Positions 1 to 10,960 of a DNA stretch of 64,000 nucleotides are shown piece after piece. A program made the position numbers and the translations under genes. Each line of letters starts with the position of its first letter. The first letter of the stretch is position 1. Origin of the DNA: Tetrastigma voinierianum (lineage: Eukaryota > Streptophyta > Magnoliopsida > Vitales > Vitaceae); assembly GCA_016808115.1 (NCBI GenBank), contig JAEQBH010003864.1, positions 62,001 to 126,000 on the forward strand. Reading direction: 5' to 3'. The notes under the pieces were generated by a model. It worked only from the letters and a program-made list of their open reading frames with translations, was not told the origin of the DNA and did no database searches.

Positions 1-551
1 AGATAGTTTTATTGTACACTAAAGTGTACTAAAGAAGAACCTTGGTTGAATCAACTTGGTTCGGTTATGGCTAATTATTGGCATGACAATCTACTATTCA
101 AAGAATGTATATGTATAGCTTCAATATATTGATTAATTGTGTTATCATGTTATCCTTACTAATTACATATTAATGTTGTTTTAATATCAAATTCTCTAGT
201 TAATTAATACTACTAAAGAGCCTCCTTTCCTCTAAACCCATTACCAATCACAACCCCTTTGAAGTGCAATGCTTAATGAACAAAGTGCAGTTATCCCGAC
301 TTTGTTTATATTTCATTATAAACATCACTTTTGAAAATTACCTAAATCATGTCCATGGAGATTGTTTGGAGTCATATAAAAGGCTCTTTTTAGTTTTCAT
401 GCCTTGGTTTTACCAAGACTTTTGCAAAATCTTGGAGAAATATCTATTTATTCTAAGTCATCATGTAGACATGCATTTTTGTTTTACATCAAATTGTAGT
501 TAGCTCAAACAAAAATTAGCCACAAATTATAATAAGTCCTTATGATATTTG
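1..551. other. AT-rich flank with no recognised feature
   Basis: I see no coding motif, repeat pair or transposon terminus here. The single 79-codon open frame at 264-503 has no recognisable motif. The stretch ends where homology to LTR G (near 49659) begins. Confidence 0.5.
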
Positions 552-1835
552 TAATCAGTATTAAATCTACTCTTTTTATCCCTATGTTTTTGTGTTATTT
601 TTGTAGTTTTTAGTTCCTGAATAAGTGTTCTAATGTTCATCTTGGCATCTTTTTTTGTGTAGGTAATCCCTTAGGAGAAATGGAAGAAAATGGGATAAGA
701 ATCAAACAATTTGGACAAGGAATGAAGAAGTTATGAAAGTTGCAATTTATGGTCGCGACCGTAGCAATTTTTGGTTGTGACCGCAACAATTTATGGTCGC
801 GACCATGAACCTCCTTTGCATCCATTGTGTTTAGCACCTCACAGTGTGGTCGTGGCCATGCGGCATCATGTCCGACCCAACACTAGTTTTAGCCCATTTT
901 CGACCTATTCGCGGGAGGCCTATAAAAGCGAACACGATCTAGGGTTTGAGATCATTTTAGGTGTGACCTTTTGGGTGGAAACACCCTAGGGCATTGTTCT
1001 TGGAATAGGAGAAGCTTCTTGAGGAGGAAGAAGAAGAAGATGGAAGGATGAGAACAGGCTTTCACTCAATATGTTTATTCTCTCCCTCTATCTCTGTTTT
1101 TCTCTCTTTCCATGGTTGTAATTCTTTTTTTAGTCATGTTTTAGTTAGTTTTCTTAGGGCTTAGATGTAATCAAGACTTGTTTATATGAATCTCTCTTAA
1201 TTTCAATTGATTTATGATTTATTTTCATATATGTGTTGAGTAATTCATTTTGTTCTTAATACATGTGGGTAATTGGCCAATGCTTACATGATTTGTGGTT
1301 CAATTCGAGATATAAGAAGTGAGAATTGAATTAGACCATGGATGATTTACCATTTAATTGTCATGAGATAGAGATATAAATAAGATAAGGTGTGGTATTA
1401 GGGTTTCTTGGATTTAATGCGCCTTAGGACATTCGGGGTTGAGTAGAGATGCAAAATACCTAATTCCTAGGGTAGATTGTGAGTTATCGAGAGAGATTCG
1501 CATATGCATTAGTGAAATCTCCATCAACATTATGAAATGAACATTAATTGTTTGGGTTAAGAGGTTCATATAGGCTTGGAATGGTGAAATCTATGCCCTA
1601 GGGTTTTTAGTCTTGAGTCTTTATTAATTTAGGATTCTTACATGCTAGTTTAGTGTAAATTGAGTCTTCCACATATTTTCCATCATCCAAAAGAGCCTAA
1701 GCTAGATTAGAGTTGGTAATTAATAGCCAATCCTCATGGGACGGTACTCTTACTTACTTTCTATATTCCTTGAGGCGACGTGTGTGCCCAGCATACAGGC
1801 GTGTTATTTTACATATACGCGTCCGCGCTATCAAT
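552..1835 (+). repeat. Solo LTR H (TGATGAGT family)
   Basis: This segment aligns by eye with 49659-50899 (LTR G). The shared parts are the start (AGTATT, a short AT stretch, ACTC, then TTTATCCCTAT), the segment GTGGGTGGAAACACC (G at 50035), the stretch around TTGAGTAGAGATGCAAAA near 1440 and the end near TTTTACATATACG. It carries GGTCGCGACC palindromes at about 750-805 and a TATA box at 921. No primer-binding site follows, and no internal region of this family is adjacent, so a solo LTR is the simplest reading. The exact ends are uncertain by several bases. The end-of-LTR context resembles Athila/Tat elements, but that lineage call is inference. Confidence 0.6.
921..928 (+). promoter_or_regulatory. 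TATA box of LTR H
   Basis: TATAAAAG follows the palindromic GGTCGCGACC repeats by about 100 bases. It lies within the LTR where the retrotransposon promoter is expected. Confidence 0.5.
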
Positions 1836-2268
1836 ATTCATAATAGCTATGAGTGCAAAGGTTTCTTAGTATCAACCTCTTAGATTTGTATTAGCTTTTT
1901 GCCACTAAGATCATCTTATATATTTCTAGTTATGATATTACATACCCAGTTATATTCAAATGATTGTTTCCTCTTAGATATCTTTGCTATTTCCCATGTT
2001 TTACTTTCTTCTAAGGCCTCCATATTAATTCTCATGACTTACCTCTAATTCTCATTATTGAGTACCTTGAAAAGGTTTGTGTAGTTATAATGTGTAAATG
2101 AGTGAAAAAATTTTGTGGGGTTGGGAATAATTATCAAATGACATAAATAATGATAACAAACATTGAGCCCATTGTCCTATACACGATTCCTAATAGCAAA
2201 GTAAATCAATATCATTGTCAACATTGAGAATTGCGAGAGACAGAGTTATTACTTAGCCTTGTTTTAGA
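1836..2268. other. Non-coding stretch, nothing recognised
   Basis: AT-rich sequence between solo LTR H and the unidentified frame at 2269. No repeat partner or coding signal was seen. Confidence 0.4.
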
Positions 2269-2571
2269 CTATTGAGTATGCACGAATTTATTGGTGATTG
2301 TTCTTCTCATTAAGTAAACTTGTAATGATTTTATAGTAATAGTTTCTAGACTACAATTAGCAGAAGGATCCAATTCATTGTTTTCTAAAACTTGGTCTAA
2401 TATGAGATTTGTGGCACTAGGAGAAGAGTATGCCATGTAATCAATCTCCCAAGTCGATGACCTAAGACCAATATATATATATAAACACACAGGCATGACT
2501 ATTGATTGAAGAAATGTTACTTCAACTATATTGATTGATGCTCCAAGAATATTTTCACTTGGCCTTTTCAT
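2269..2571 (-). CDS. Unidentified 100-codon open frame, possibly exon-derived
   Basis: I do not recognise this frame. It encodes a mixed-composition peptide whose middle (about residues 35-90, with SATNLILDQVLENNELDP) looks more protein-like than the simple-sequence frames around it. The first third is hydrophobic and may be intron or non-coding. Possible splice signals occur (AG before the WEIDYM stretch), but none can be confirmed. It sits between solo LTR H and the triple-LTR element. It could be an exon relic of a host gene disrupted by the insertions, or chance. Confidence 0.2.
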   Translation of the reverse strand: MKRPSENILGASINIVEVTFLQSIVMPVCLYIYIGLRSSTWEIDYMAYSSPSATNLILDQVLENNELDPSANCSLETITIKSLQVYLMRRTITNKFVHTQ

Positions 2572-3493
2572 TTGATTATAGAAACTTGAATAAGGAATTA
2601 GAATATACGTTATAGAAAACTAGTGCATAAATTTTTTGGTTAAAAGCATAGTTCTCAATTTGCAAGCAAGATTTATATTCTTTCATAAGTGTTAGAATAT
2701 GTCTCAAATTCCTTATTAGTACTTATGCATTTTTTAAAAATAATATTGTATAGGATAATTCCTAGTTATATATTATTGTAATATTATGTTTCCTTATAGA
2801 ATAAAGAAAGTTGTTAAGAATATCCATATAAATATTCTAGATCAAGAGGGGGAAAAGTTATGAGAGAAAGATGAGCTTGCAAAGGCTACACAGCTTGTGT
2901 AGAGATGTAAGGATTTTAAGGATTGAGAGTATTTTGAGGTATTTTCTTGGTATTGTAGGCATCCACAGAGTTTTGTGATTTTACAGCGATTTTCCTAGTC
3001 ATCACAATACTTTGATGCTCTAATCTTGTACTCCGTTTTCAAAATAGTGAAACATTTACTCTCATCCCTGGATGTAGGCATGATTAGTTGAACCACGTTA
3101 AAACTCTCGTGCACCTTATGTTGATTTCTTTATCTTTGTGTTCTTGAATTGATATTTTGTGCATAAGCTTTGCAGTGCATAATAAACTAAATATCAGGAG
3201 CTTTAGGATTAAAGATATCTAAAAGAGCAGAAATATTATAGGCACACAAGATGAAAGATTAAATGAATTCAGTTTCAAAGGTGGAGTCGATTGCTCTCTC
3301 ATCAAGGTATGTTATGATTGACTCGATGGAATTTGATCCAAAGTCGAAATTTGTTAGAATATGTCTAAAATTCCTAATAAGTATTTATTCATTTTCATAA
3401 AGAATATTGTATACGATAATTCCTACTTGTTATTTATATTATTATGTGTAGTATGTTTCCTTTTATAATAAGGAAACTTCTTAGAAATGTCCC

Positions 3494-3500
3494 TATAAAT
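3494..3500 (+). promoter_or_regulatory. TATA box in the middle LTR of the triple-LTR element
   Basis: TATAAAT in the context CCCTATAAATATTC lies about 140 bases into the LTR. The first LTR has CATATAAATATTC at the same place; the third has the decayed form CCCTAGAAATATTC. Confidence 0.45.
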
Positions 3501-3851
3501 ATTCTAACTCATGAGGTAAAAAAGTTATTAGAGAGAGATGAGTTTGTGAAGGCTACACGACGTGTGCAAAGTGTTAGGGCTTTAAGGATTGGGAGTATTA
3601 TGAGGTATTTTCTCGGTATTATGGACATCCTAGGGTTTTGTGATTTTGTTATTTTTCCTAGTCGTCGCAATACTCTAATACTCCAATTTGTACTCTATTT
3701 TCATAATAGTGAAAGATTCATTCCCATCCATTGATGTAGGCATGATTGGTCGAACCATGGTAAAACCTCTGCACCTTATGTTGATTTCTTTATCTTTGTA
3801 TTCTTGAATTGATATTCTCGTGCATCAAAGCTTTTGTAGTTATAACAAACC

Positions 3852-3862
3852 GGTATCAGAGC
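3852..3862 (+). other. Primer-binding site (tRNA-iMet type)
   Basis: GGTATCAGAGC lies a few bases after the end of the middle LTR. This is the usual plant LTR-element match to the 3' end of initiator methionine tRNA, and it fixes the LTR boundary. Confidence 0.75.
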
Positions 3863-4532
3863 TTCAGGATTAAAGATATCTAAAAGAACGAAAGATTGCA
3901 TAGCACATAAGATGAAGATTAAAGGAATTTCAGTTCAAGGTGGAATCGAATACTCTCTTATCAAGATATGTTATGATTGACTCTATAAAATTTGATCCTA
4001 GGTGGAAATTTCTTACATTTGTCTAAAAGTCCTAATAAGTATTTATTTATTTTCGTAAAGAATATTGTATAAGATAATTCATAGTTGTTATATTATTGTA
4101 AATTTATGTTTCCTTATAGAATAAGGAAAGTTCTTAAAATGTCCCTAGAAATATTCTAGGTCATGAGGAGAAAAAATTATGAGAGAGAGATGAGCTTGTA
4201 AAGGGTACACGACATGTGTAGAGATGTCGAGGGGTTTTTAAGAGTTGGGAGTATTGTGAGGTATTTTCTCAGTATTGTGGGCATCCTAGGGTTTTTGTGA
4301 TTTTTTCTTAGTTGTGTCATAATACTCTGATACCTGCATTCTTATTACTCTGCTTTCATAATAATTGAAAGATTCTCTTTCATCAGATGGATCTATCATG
4401 ATTAACAACCAGTCAAGAAACCTCATGCACTTTATGTTGAGTTTTTATGTTGTGTGTTCTTGAATTAGTTTATTCTGTATTGCATCTGAAGCTTTTTCAT
4501 GATTAACAAAATAATTTTAACAATAGATATTA

Positions 4533-6888
4533 TGTAAAAAAATTAATATAAATGAAAATCATTCTGATTTTTACAGAAAATGTTAAAGCGGTATTTGGTT
4601 GAGAAAGCAGGAAGGCATTTCTAGTCCTGGGGCGCAATGAGAAATGGACTTCTAGTTGAGATGCACTGACTGTTCTGTATCAGTTTTGTGGATTGAGACA
4701 ATCGAATTTCATGTTTTTCAAGGCATCGGGTGTCGGGTGACACATGGCATGACATGTGGTGCACTTGTGTGAATGGCTCACATTGAGCCAAGTGTCAAGT
4801 GGAGGAAATAATGGGAAAGATAAAACAAGAAAAAAATAAGGAAAAGAGAAAAAAAATAAAAAATAAAAAATAAAAGAAAAGAAAGGAAGCGAAAAGTCAA
4901 AGGAGGGGAAATGGAGAAAAGCGGGAGGGAGGCGAGTATTAAAGTGGAGAGAGAGAGAGAGAAAGGAAAATTAGAGAGAGAAGCACCTCTCTAAGGACGT
5001 CTCTCGAATCGGGCGTGGGTTTCGTCGGGTAAGAGGTAAAAGTAATTCAGCATAGCAGGGGCTACATGGCGGGTACAGAGATCCTGGGGGTTTAGGTCGA
5101 GCTCAGAGAGGGTAGGGTATTTTCCTACTTTGGTTATGTCTAGCCTTAAGGCCATTTAATGGCTTGGGGTTTTTCTTAGAGGTCATGACAAGCTGTAAAT
5201 TTTAGTCCCAAATTTTTAGGACTGAGTATAGGAATTTTTAGGAATTTTCGGGACTATTTTCGGATAGTCCAGGCTAAATTTTTGGGATTGTTTTCGGATA
5301 TTTCGGACAAGATTTTGGAACTGAATATTGGAAATTTTTGGGACTGGTTCCGGGTAGTCCCGGACTAGGTTCAAGTTTGGTTTTAATCCTGGGACTGATG
5401 TCTTCGAGTTTTGTGGAGTTTTTCGGTATCACTGAAATTTGTTGATGAATGGAACAAAAAATGGTTCATGGCCATGAAGGGACCGAGAGGTCCCCTGTTT
5501 ATGTGGGTTCGAGATTTGAGCAATTTTGTGTGTTATTGTTAGAAATAAACCTTATCTTGTTGTGTGTAAAATCATGTTTATATATACTTGCTTGACGTAT
5601 TAACATGGAAATTTTGATAAATGGAAATTATATGTAAGAAATATAATTATCCAAAATTTATAAATGTTGCATGTAGCTCTTATTGTGCATGTAGCCGGAC
5701 ATCGTAAAATGATGATTTGCATTTCATATGCTGCCGCGGTCACATCGCGTCGAGTCGAGTGTGGGTGCATGAAATGCTTGTTATTCACCATTTCTTGGTG
5801 AATGTGTGGTGGCTGCGAATGGGACCACGTCAATGCGAGACTCACGGTGGTATAAAACAATAATAAATATAAATCGCATGTGTTTGGGCGTAGCAAAATG
5901 GGTAGATCTCTCGCATAATTATAAATATATGCGGTTAGACATGATCACCGGCGGTGAAAGCCCGTAAAAATGTCGGAAGGCGTGCGTCGATTCTGCGGTG
6001 TGACCCCGAAATAGACGTGGCCCATGAATAAACACACAGGATTTGATAAATTAAATTTAGAGGGTTGTCCAATGGTTTAATTCATTGGGTGAAACACCAA
6101 TGACTTGTTTTTCACGCTTGGCATTACAAGTGTGAGGGAGTCGGTCGGGACTTGGGTTTGGCATTACAAGTGTGAGGGAATCGGTCGAGACTCGGGTTGT
6201 AGGCATGAGGAATCTCATCTCATGCATGACACTGAACATTCCATATAGGATTGCATTATTTATATGGGATATGATTTGATGTTTTATGTATGCCATTGTA
6301 TGTGCATTTAGGCGGAGTAGCCCTTGTAGGAAAAGTACCTACTAGGCATTGCTTACCAGATCATGGGACCCATTTAAATTACATGGGGTGTACCGAGGCA
6401 AACCAGGCGTGATTATGAAGGCCGATGTGTGGCCTTGATATTACATTTGAGTAACATTTTTGTAAAAATATTTTGTATGAAAGAATTGTAACTAAATTCT
6501 TTTGGGACTATTGTCTAAAGAGTCGGGTATGTAATTATGGTAAAAGAGCCGTGATCAGACTCTTACGGACTGTAATTAAGCGTTTTATTTTCATAATTTA
6601 GATTTAAATGTGAATGAATGGGTCCCAGGAAAGGGATGTATATATTGGGGGCGGACGGATGGACCACATGGGGTGATACTTACTGTTGAGACCACTGGAT
6701 GGAGTCATGGTGATACATTTATATAGGTTGTATGTTGGAGCAGAGCTCCACTGAACCAGGGAGACTCTGCTCCAGATTTTAATAATATGTATCTCGATAA
6801 ATGGGGCACAGGTGTGTATGGGAGTCTGAGATCCACGAGATTACAATGGGTTGACAGGGTTGTCAGCGGGACCCAGTTTGGGGCATCA
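4533..6888 (+). repeat. 5' LTR of element A
   Basis: Pairs with 17787-20127. It begins near TGTAAAAAAATT and ends GGGGCATCA, directly before the decayed primer-binding site. A purine-rich tract (AAAATAAAAAATAAAAG and GAGAGAGAG) at about 4820-4985 is shared with the 3' copy. Confidence 0.8.
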
Positions 6889-7292
6889 TAGCAGTATCGC
6901 AGGCTCGGATTAACGGGCCCACCTAGGAACTTTCAGTGGGGTATCCACCAATGTTTTCGGATATTGGTTTGTCATAGATGAGTATCGAGAGTTAGGTATA
7001 CAAATACCTAGGATTTGTGGGCATGGGTGTAGAACACAACATTGTGTGCATTGATTGCTTTTGTGTTCTAATATGTTCCACAGGATATGTATTGTGGTTA
7101 TGTGAATATGTGCATGATAGAATGTGTAAAGAAATTGAAGAACACTAGGGTTAGCAAATGTAACCTTAGGGGTTCGGAAAACGAATAAGCATGATTACGT
7201 AGGAATGGTTATTTATTAGTGTTTGGCATTATGCACCACTAATGTGATAAATGAAAAGAGAGAATCTCAAATTGCTATCTTAACTTTTGTAG

Positions 7293-7830
7293 ATGGCAAG
7301 TCGAGTTTGTATTGAGACGTAAGAAGTACGTCCACGGGCGATGGCGAGTGCTGCAGCTTTGAACAACAAGAACCTTTGCATAGGGTATGAGGCGTTTGCG
7401 GGTTTGCCATCGTGTGCGGGGCGGCGTTGTGGTTGGTACCACCCAGCTGCGAGAACTAGTGCGGCGATGGGATAGGGAGGAGACCCGAGAGTAACCTCGA
7501 GGGTTTCGAGGCATCATCCTCCCAGCATGCACGTGGGAGGAGGGACTCGATGGTCGGAATGACCTTGGCCATTGAAGAGAAGTAGAAGATGCACGGAGCA
7601 TCCGAGATACGGGTGCTAATGGCAAGAGGAAGAAGGATTAACGTTCTTCTAGTTCGAGCAAGAAGCAGAAGACCTCTACTCCCAGAGGATTTCAGGGACG
7701 GGGCCGCGACTATCAGGGCCAAGGCTAGACCAGGGCTCCAATCAGTCAGGATTGATGACATGTTTCCATTGCTATCATCCCGGACATGTGAGACGAGATT
7801 GCCCACAAAGGCAAGGATATGGGACCCCTT
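7293..7830 (+). pseudogene. Element A gag remnant with zinc knuckle
   Basis: Gag would bind element RNA and package it. The clear evidence is a CCHC zinc knuckle, CFHCYHPGHVRRDC, at 7761-7802 (spacing CX2CX4HX4C), followed by PQRQGYG and a stop. The knuckle lies in a different frame from the 98-codon frame at 7589-7885, so frames that look open here are misleading. The N-terminal part is frameshifted and only loosely gag-like. The knuckle is in the right place, between the 5' leader and the protease remnant at 8079. Confidence 0.7.
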
Positions 7831-8078
7831 AGTCCTAGTCATCAGTGGGATAGGTGCGGACATAGTTTGTTCCTTCTCACCCTAGTGCAAGCTTGGGGGG
7901 GACCGATGTCGATCTCGGTCGCACACAGAGTGCCTTCTGCTACCTGAAAGGCGAGACAAGGGGTTTTGGAGTGGTCGGGACGGGGTTCACGAGCCGAGAC
8001 ATTGGGTTTCAAGGCGTGTGCGCCCTCGCACCTGGTGAGCGGAGTTGATCAATTGATGATCTGAGGTATGTTTACGGT

Positions 8079-8160
8079 ATCTTGCACATGGGCGGAGAAT
8101 CTTGTTTGGTTAGTGCGTCACATTCTTTTGTTATTTATCTAGTGTGGATGTTTTGGTCGG
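8079..8160 (+). pseudogene. Element A protease, N-terminal part
   Basis: The frame starting at 8079 reads GILHMGGESCLV followed by SASHSFV. Gypsy aspartic proteases read similarly around the catalytic DSGASHSF motif. Here a few codons including the catalytic Asp are lost. The protein is cut at about 8165 by solo LTR S and resumes at 15656. Confidence 0.65.
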
Positions 8161-8599
8161 TGGAGACCTTTGATAAATATTACATGTGGCCTTTATCCGG
8201 GGTCCGGTGACAACTTCGTGTCGACCCATGGAAACCTATGAATATCGGGTGCTTTGATATCACACTCACATGTCTCATATATTGAGACCCGTTTCTATAT
8301 ATTTTTCTTACAAAGAACCATTTTCTTATAATATTTTACAAGAGTCACTACAAGAAAAAATGCAATTCTTGACATATATTATCTTGACTTATGACAATAT
8401 ATGTCAATATTGTGTATTTAAATTAGCAATTATGACATATACAACTTACTTCAAAGCAATAATGACATACGTAAAACTTGTCCATGATTTGGGATGATGG
8501 AACCTTTGACTTATGACAATATATGTCAATATTGTATTTAATTCGTACACTATCTCCCTTTTTTAGAGAAAGATTCCCTCTCCCTCCCATTTTTTCAAA

Positions 8600-9330
8600 G
8601 ACCGCTAATTTCATCCCTCCTTCTTTTCACATCATCAGTCCTCTTGAATTTAACCCTAATATGTCTCCCATTCCCAAATTCCTCTGCCCACCACATCCCT
8701 TCTCTCCTCTCCCTTTTCACCCTGAAACATAGCGCCAACAAAACCTCTTTGTGATGGCACTGTCGATGAGCTTTCCTCCTATCATGTTGTTCTCCTTGAT
8801 TGATCTCGATTGATGATGTTCGTAATTGTTTTCCAATCTCGATCTCAAGATCGTAAACACGGTGATTATTTTCGTTGCCCATTCCTTCCCTTTTTCATTT
8901 TTAGTTTCCATTTCTTCCATACATGGAGTTTTAGATTCCTGCAACTTTCTTGAGCAACCCTTTTTCTTTCTCCTCTATATATCATCGCTTTGTTTAATCG
9001 CCTTAAAATCATAGCTTTTTGTTTCATCTTTGTATCTACAATTTAGGTATATACCATGCTTCGCGCCTTTACGAAACCTTTCTAGGGTTTGGGATGAGCG
9101 TTGAATAACAATTTTATTTTCATTCTGGTTATCTATGTTCATATTTAAAATGCATCTTGATTCCTTGGGATCTTGTGAAATAAAGAATTAAGGCTATTTG
9201 ATTGACATCTACATGATGCGCGTATTGCTTTCCACACCGCTCTATAATATGCTTCTGGTTTTTTGATTGTTTTACGCTCACGATTCGAGATTAAAGCGAT
9301 GTGTGGAGCAGAATCTGGAAAAAGAATTGT
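8600..9330 (+). other. Gene-like leader sequence carried by the CACTA element
   Basis: The stretch after the left subterminal repeats is pyrimidine-rich (CCTCTGCCCACCACATCCC) and then T-rich. It resembles a plant 5' untranslated region with an intron and may be captured host DNA. No protein family could be recognised, and the open frames on both strands look like composition effects. The call is weak. Confidence 0.2.
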
Positions 9331-9628
9331 GCCCATGGTTCATGTTCTCTCGATCTGCAATAGAGGAGATCTTTTTCTTTAAAAAGTATTCTTTAATTCA
9401 AATCCTTTCTCGTTAATCAATATAGCAAGAAATATATATTTGAATTTACCTATATCAATACTTTCTAAGGAATGATAATTTTATGTCGATATTGGTAAGA
9501 AACATTAGTATTTTTTTTCTCTTTTATATGCTATGTTAAGACAATGAAATTTTATTAGGATTTAATGAATGTGGTTCCTATTTGGTGGGAAGTTTTGGTG
9601 AATGGATGATTACTGATGTGCCATTTTT

Positions 9629-9670
9629 GACTTATATGTTTTGGGCATATATGTCCAAAACATATAAGTC
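9629..9670. repeat. Perfect hairpin, 16 bp arms, in the CACTA interior
   Basis: Arms GACTTATATGTTTTGG and CCAAAACATATAAGTC flank a 10-base loop. The flanking TTTTT and AAAAA extend the pairing past one mismatch. The arm shares the word GACTTATA with the subterminal repeats. Confidence 0.85.
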
Positions 9671-10479
9671 GAAAAAATATTTCATTTCAACATGTTTTTT
9701 GATGGTGCTGCTTGGTATTTCATGTTTTTGATGGTGCATCCCGAGGCTTGTTTGGTTGGTTTCCATATTCAGGAGGGATCTTTAGTTTGATTTTATTACT
9801 ATTGCGAGGGGATTTCTTTTTTGAAATGCGGAAGGTGAATTGAGGTTTGGGTTTTTATATATCTTCTTGAAATGGGTAGGCTAGGTTTGAGAAGAAAACT
9901 TGATTTTTCTCCTTCGGATATAAGAGTGGGTAGGTTAGGATTTTTGAGTTTCTTACATTCTTATTTTTCATAATGATCTGTTTGTTGGGTTTTTTCTTAT
10001 AAAATGGTTTCTCCTTCCACAATGCACATTTCGAGTGGGCTTGCTCCTTGAGTTTATCAAATGGGTTCTTCTTCCTAGTCTTGTTGTAGAGAAGCGAGCA
10101 GGGAATGAGGGTGAGAAAAATGATGACAACAAGGAGAGGCGAAAGAAGGAAAATGACAACCTCACCACGGTTCCAAAGTTGTTAAATAGCATGTGAAAGA
10201 GAACTGGAAGCCGGTATGCTTCGACACACTTCCATACGCAGCCGAATTTCTTTATTTTTTTGGTTTGAGGTTAATAAACATGCCCTGTTTTGCTTTGGTT
10301 TCCTATTTTGGTTTTGGTTTCGATTTTGATTGGTTTTTCTTCTTTTGGAAAATTTTGCTTTGGTATCACTTATCCATGTATGCTCTGTTATGCTCTAGAC
10401 TCTTTGTATTCTCTTATTAGACTGTTATGAAATAACTGTAGTGCGAGAGCAAAGGAAACAAAAACAGAAAAAGAAAAAT

Positions 10480-10960
10480 GGTTTGAACAGGGTCGGGTTC
10501 ACCACTTTCAAATTTCAGAAAGGTTGTGAACCCCACTTGTCCTCCACAGGCATAAATCTAGATTCTTGACTCAATGGGCTTTCCATAGAGTCCAAGAACA
10601 CCTCAAACGGAGTTCGGACGAAAAAGTTATGCTCGTCCGAAGTTATGCACCCATGAACAGTGGTGCAAAAATTCGCACCCATGAACTGGTGCGAAATTTC
10701 GCACCCATGAACAGTAGAATTTTCGCACCATGTGCGAAAAATTTCCAATTTTGTGCCTCTAACTTCGGACGACCATAACTTTTCCGTCAGGCTGGTTGGT
10801 GTTCTTGAACTTTGTAAATCCGGTGAGTCGAAATCTAGGTATACTTATGAAGAACCAGTGAGATTCACAACCTTGATGAAATTTGAAAGTAATGGCAGGA
10901 CCACTGTTCAAACACGTCTTTCTGTTCCTTGACTCTGAATTTCCATCTGGTCATAACGAT
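10480..10960. repeat. LTR-derived cassette inside the CACTA element
   Basis: It contains ACTCAATGGGCTTTCCATAG, GTCCAAGAACACC and GGAGTTCGGACGAAAAAGTT, which are the hallmarks of the 193 bp repeat of solo LTR S. An inverted version (CCATAACTTTTCCGTC then GGTGTTCTTGAAC) follows at about 10771-10812. Between them lie copies of TTCGCACCCATGAAC and the palindrome GTGCGAAATTTCGCAC. Confidence 0.7.

Larger units (their letters stand above)
2690..4507 (+). mobile_element. Short non-autonomous LTR element in tandem: LTR-int-LTR-int-LTR
   Basis: Three copies of a roughly 496 bp LTR lie in the same orientation: 2690-3185, 3352-3847 and 4011-4507. The copies begin TGTTAGAATATGTCT (third copy mutated) and the middle one ends TTATAACA. 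Two spacers of about 165 bp lie between them. Each spacer opens with a site like the initiator-methionine tRNA primer-binding site (GGTATCAGAGC in the second; decayed in the first). No protein-coding capacity is visible, only a short frame starting MKIKGISVQGG in the second spacer. The structure fits a TRIM or small LARD-type element whose copies recombined into a tandem. Target-site duplications were not found. Element A begins 25 bases downstream. Confidence 0.8.

Noticed and set aside
7456..7863. 135-codon minus-strand frame in element A
   Set aside because: It is the complement of gag, including the zinc knuckle on the plus strand. No independent motif was seen.
8826..9014. Hydrophobic peptide that could be a membrane protein fragment
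   Set aside because: T-rich sequence gives hydrophobic codons in any frame. No start context or homologue was recognised.
10193..10420. 75-codon frame rich in phenylalanine inside the CACTA element
   Set aside because: T-rich composition and no motif; not a transposase piece.
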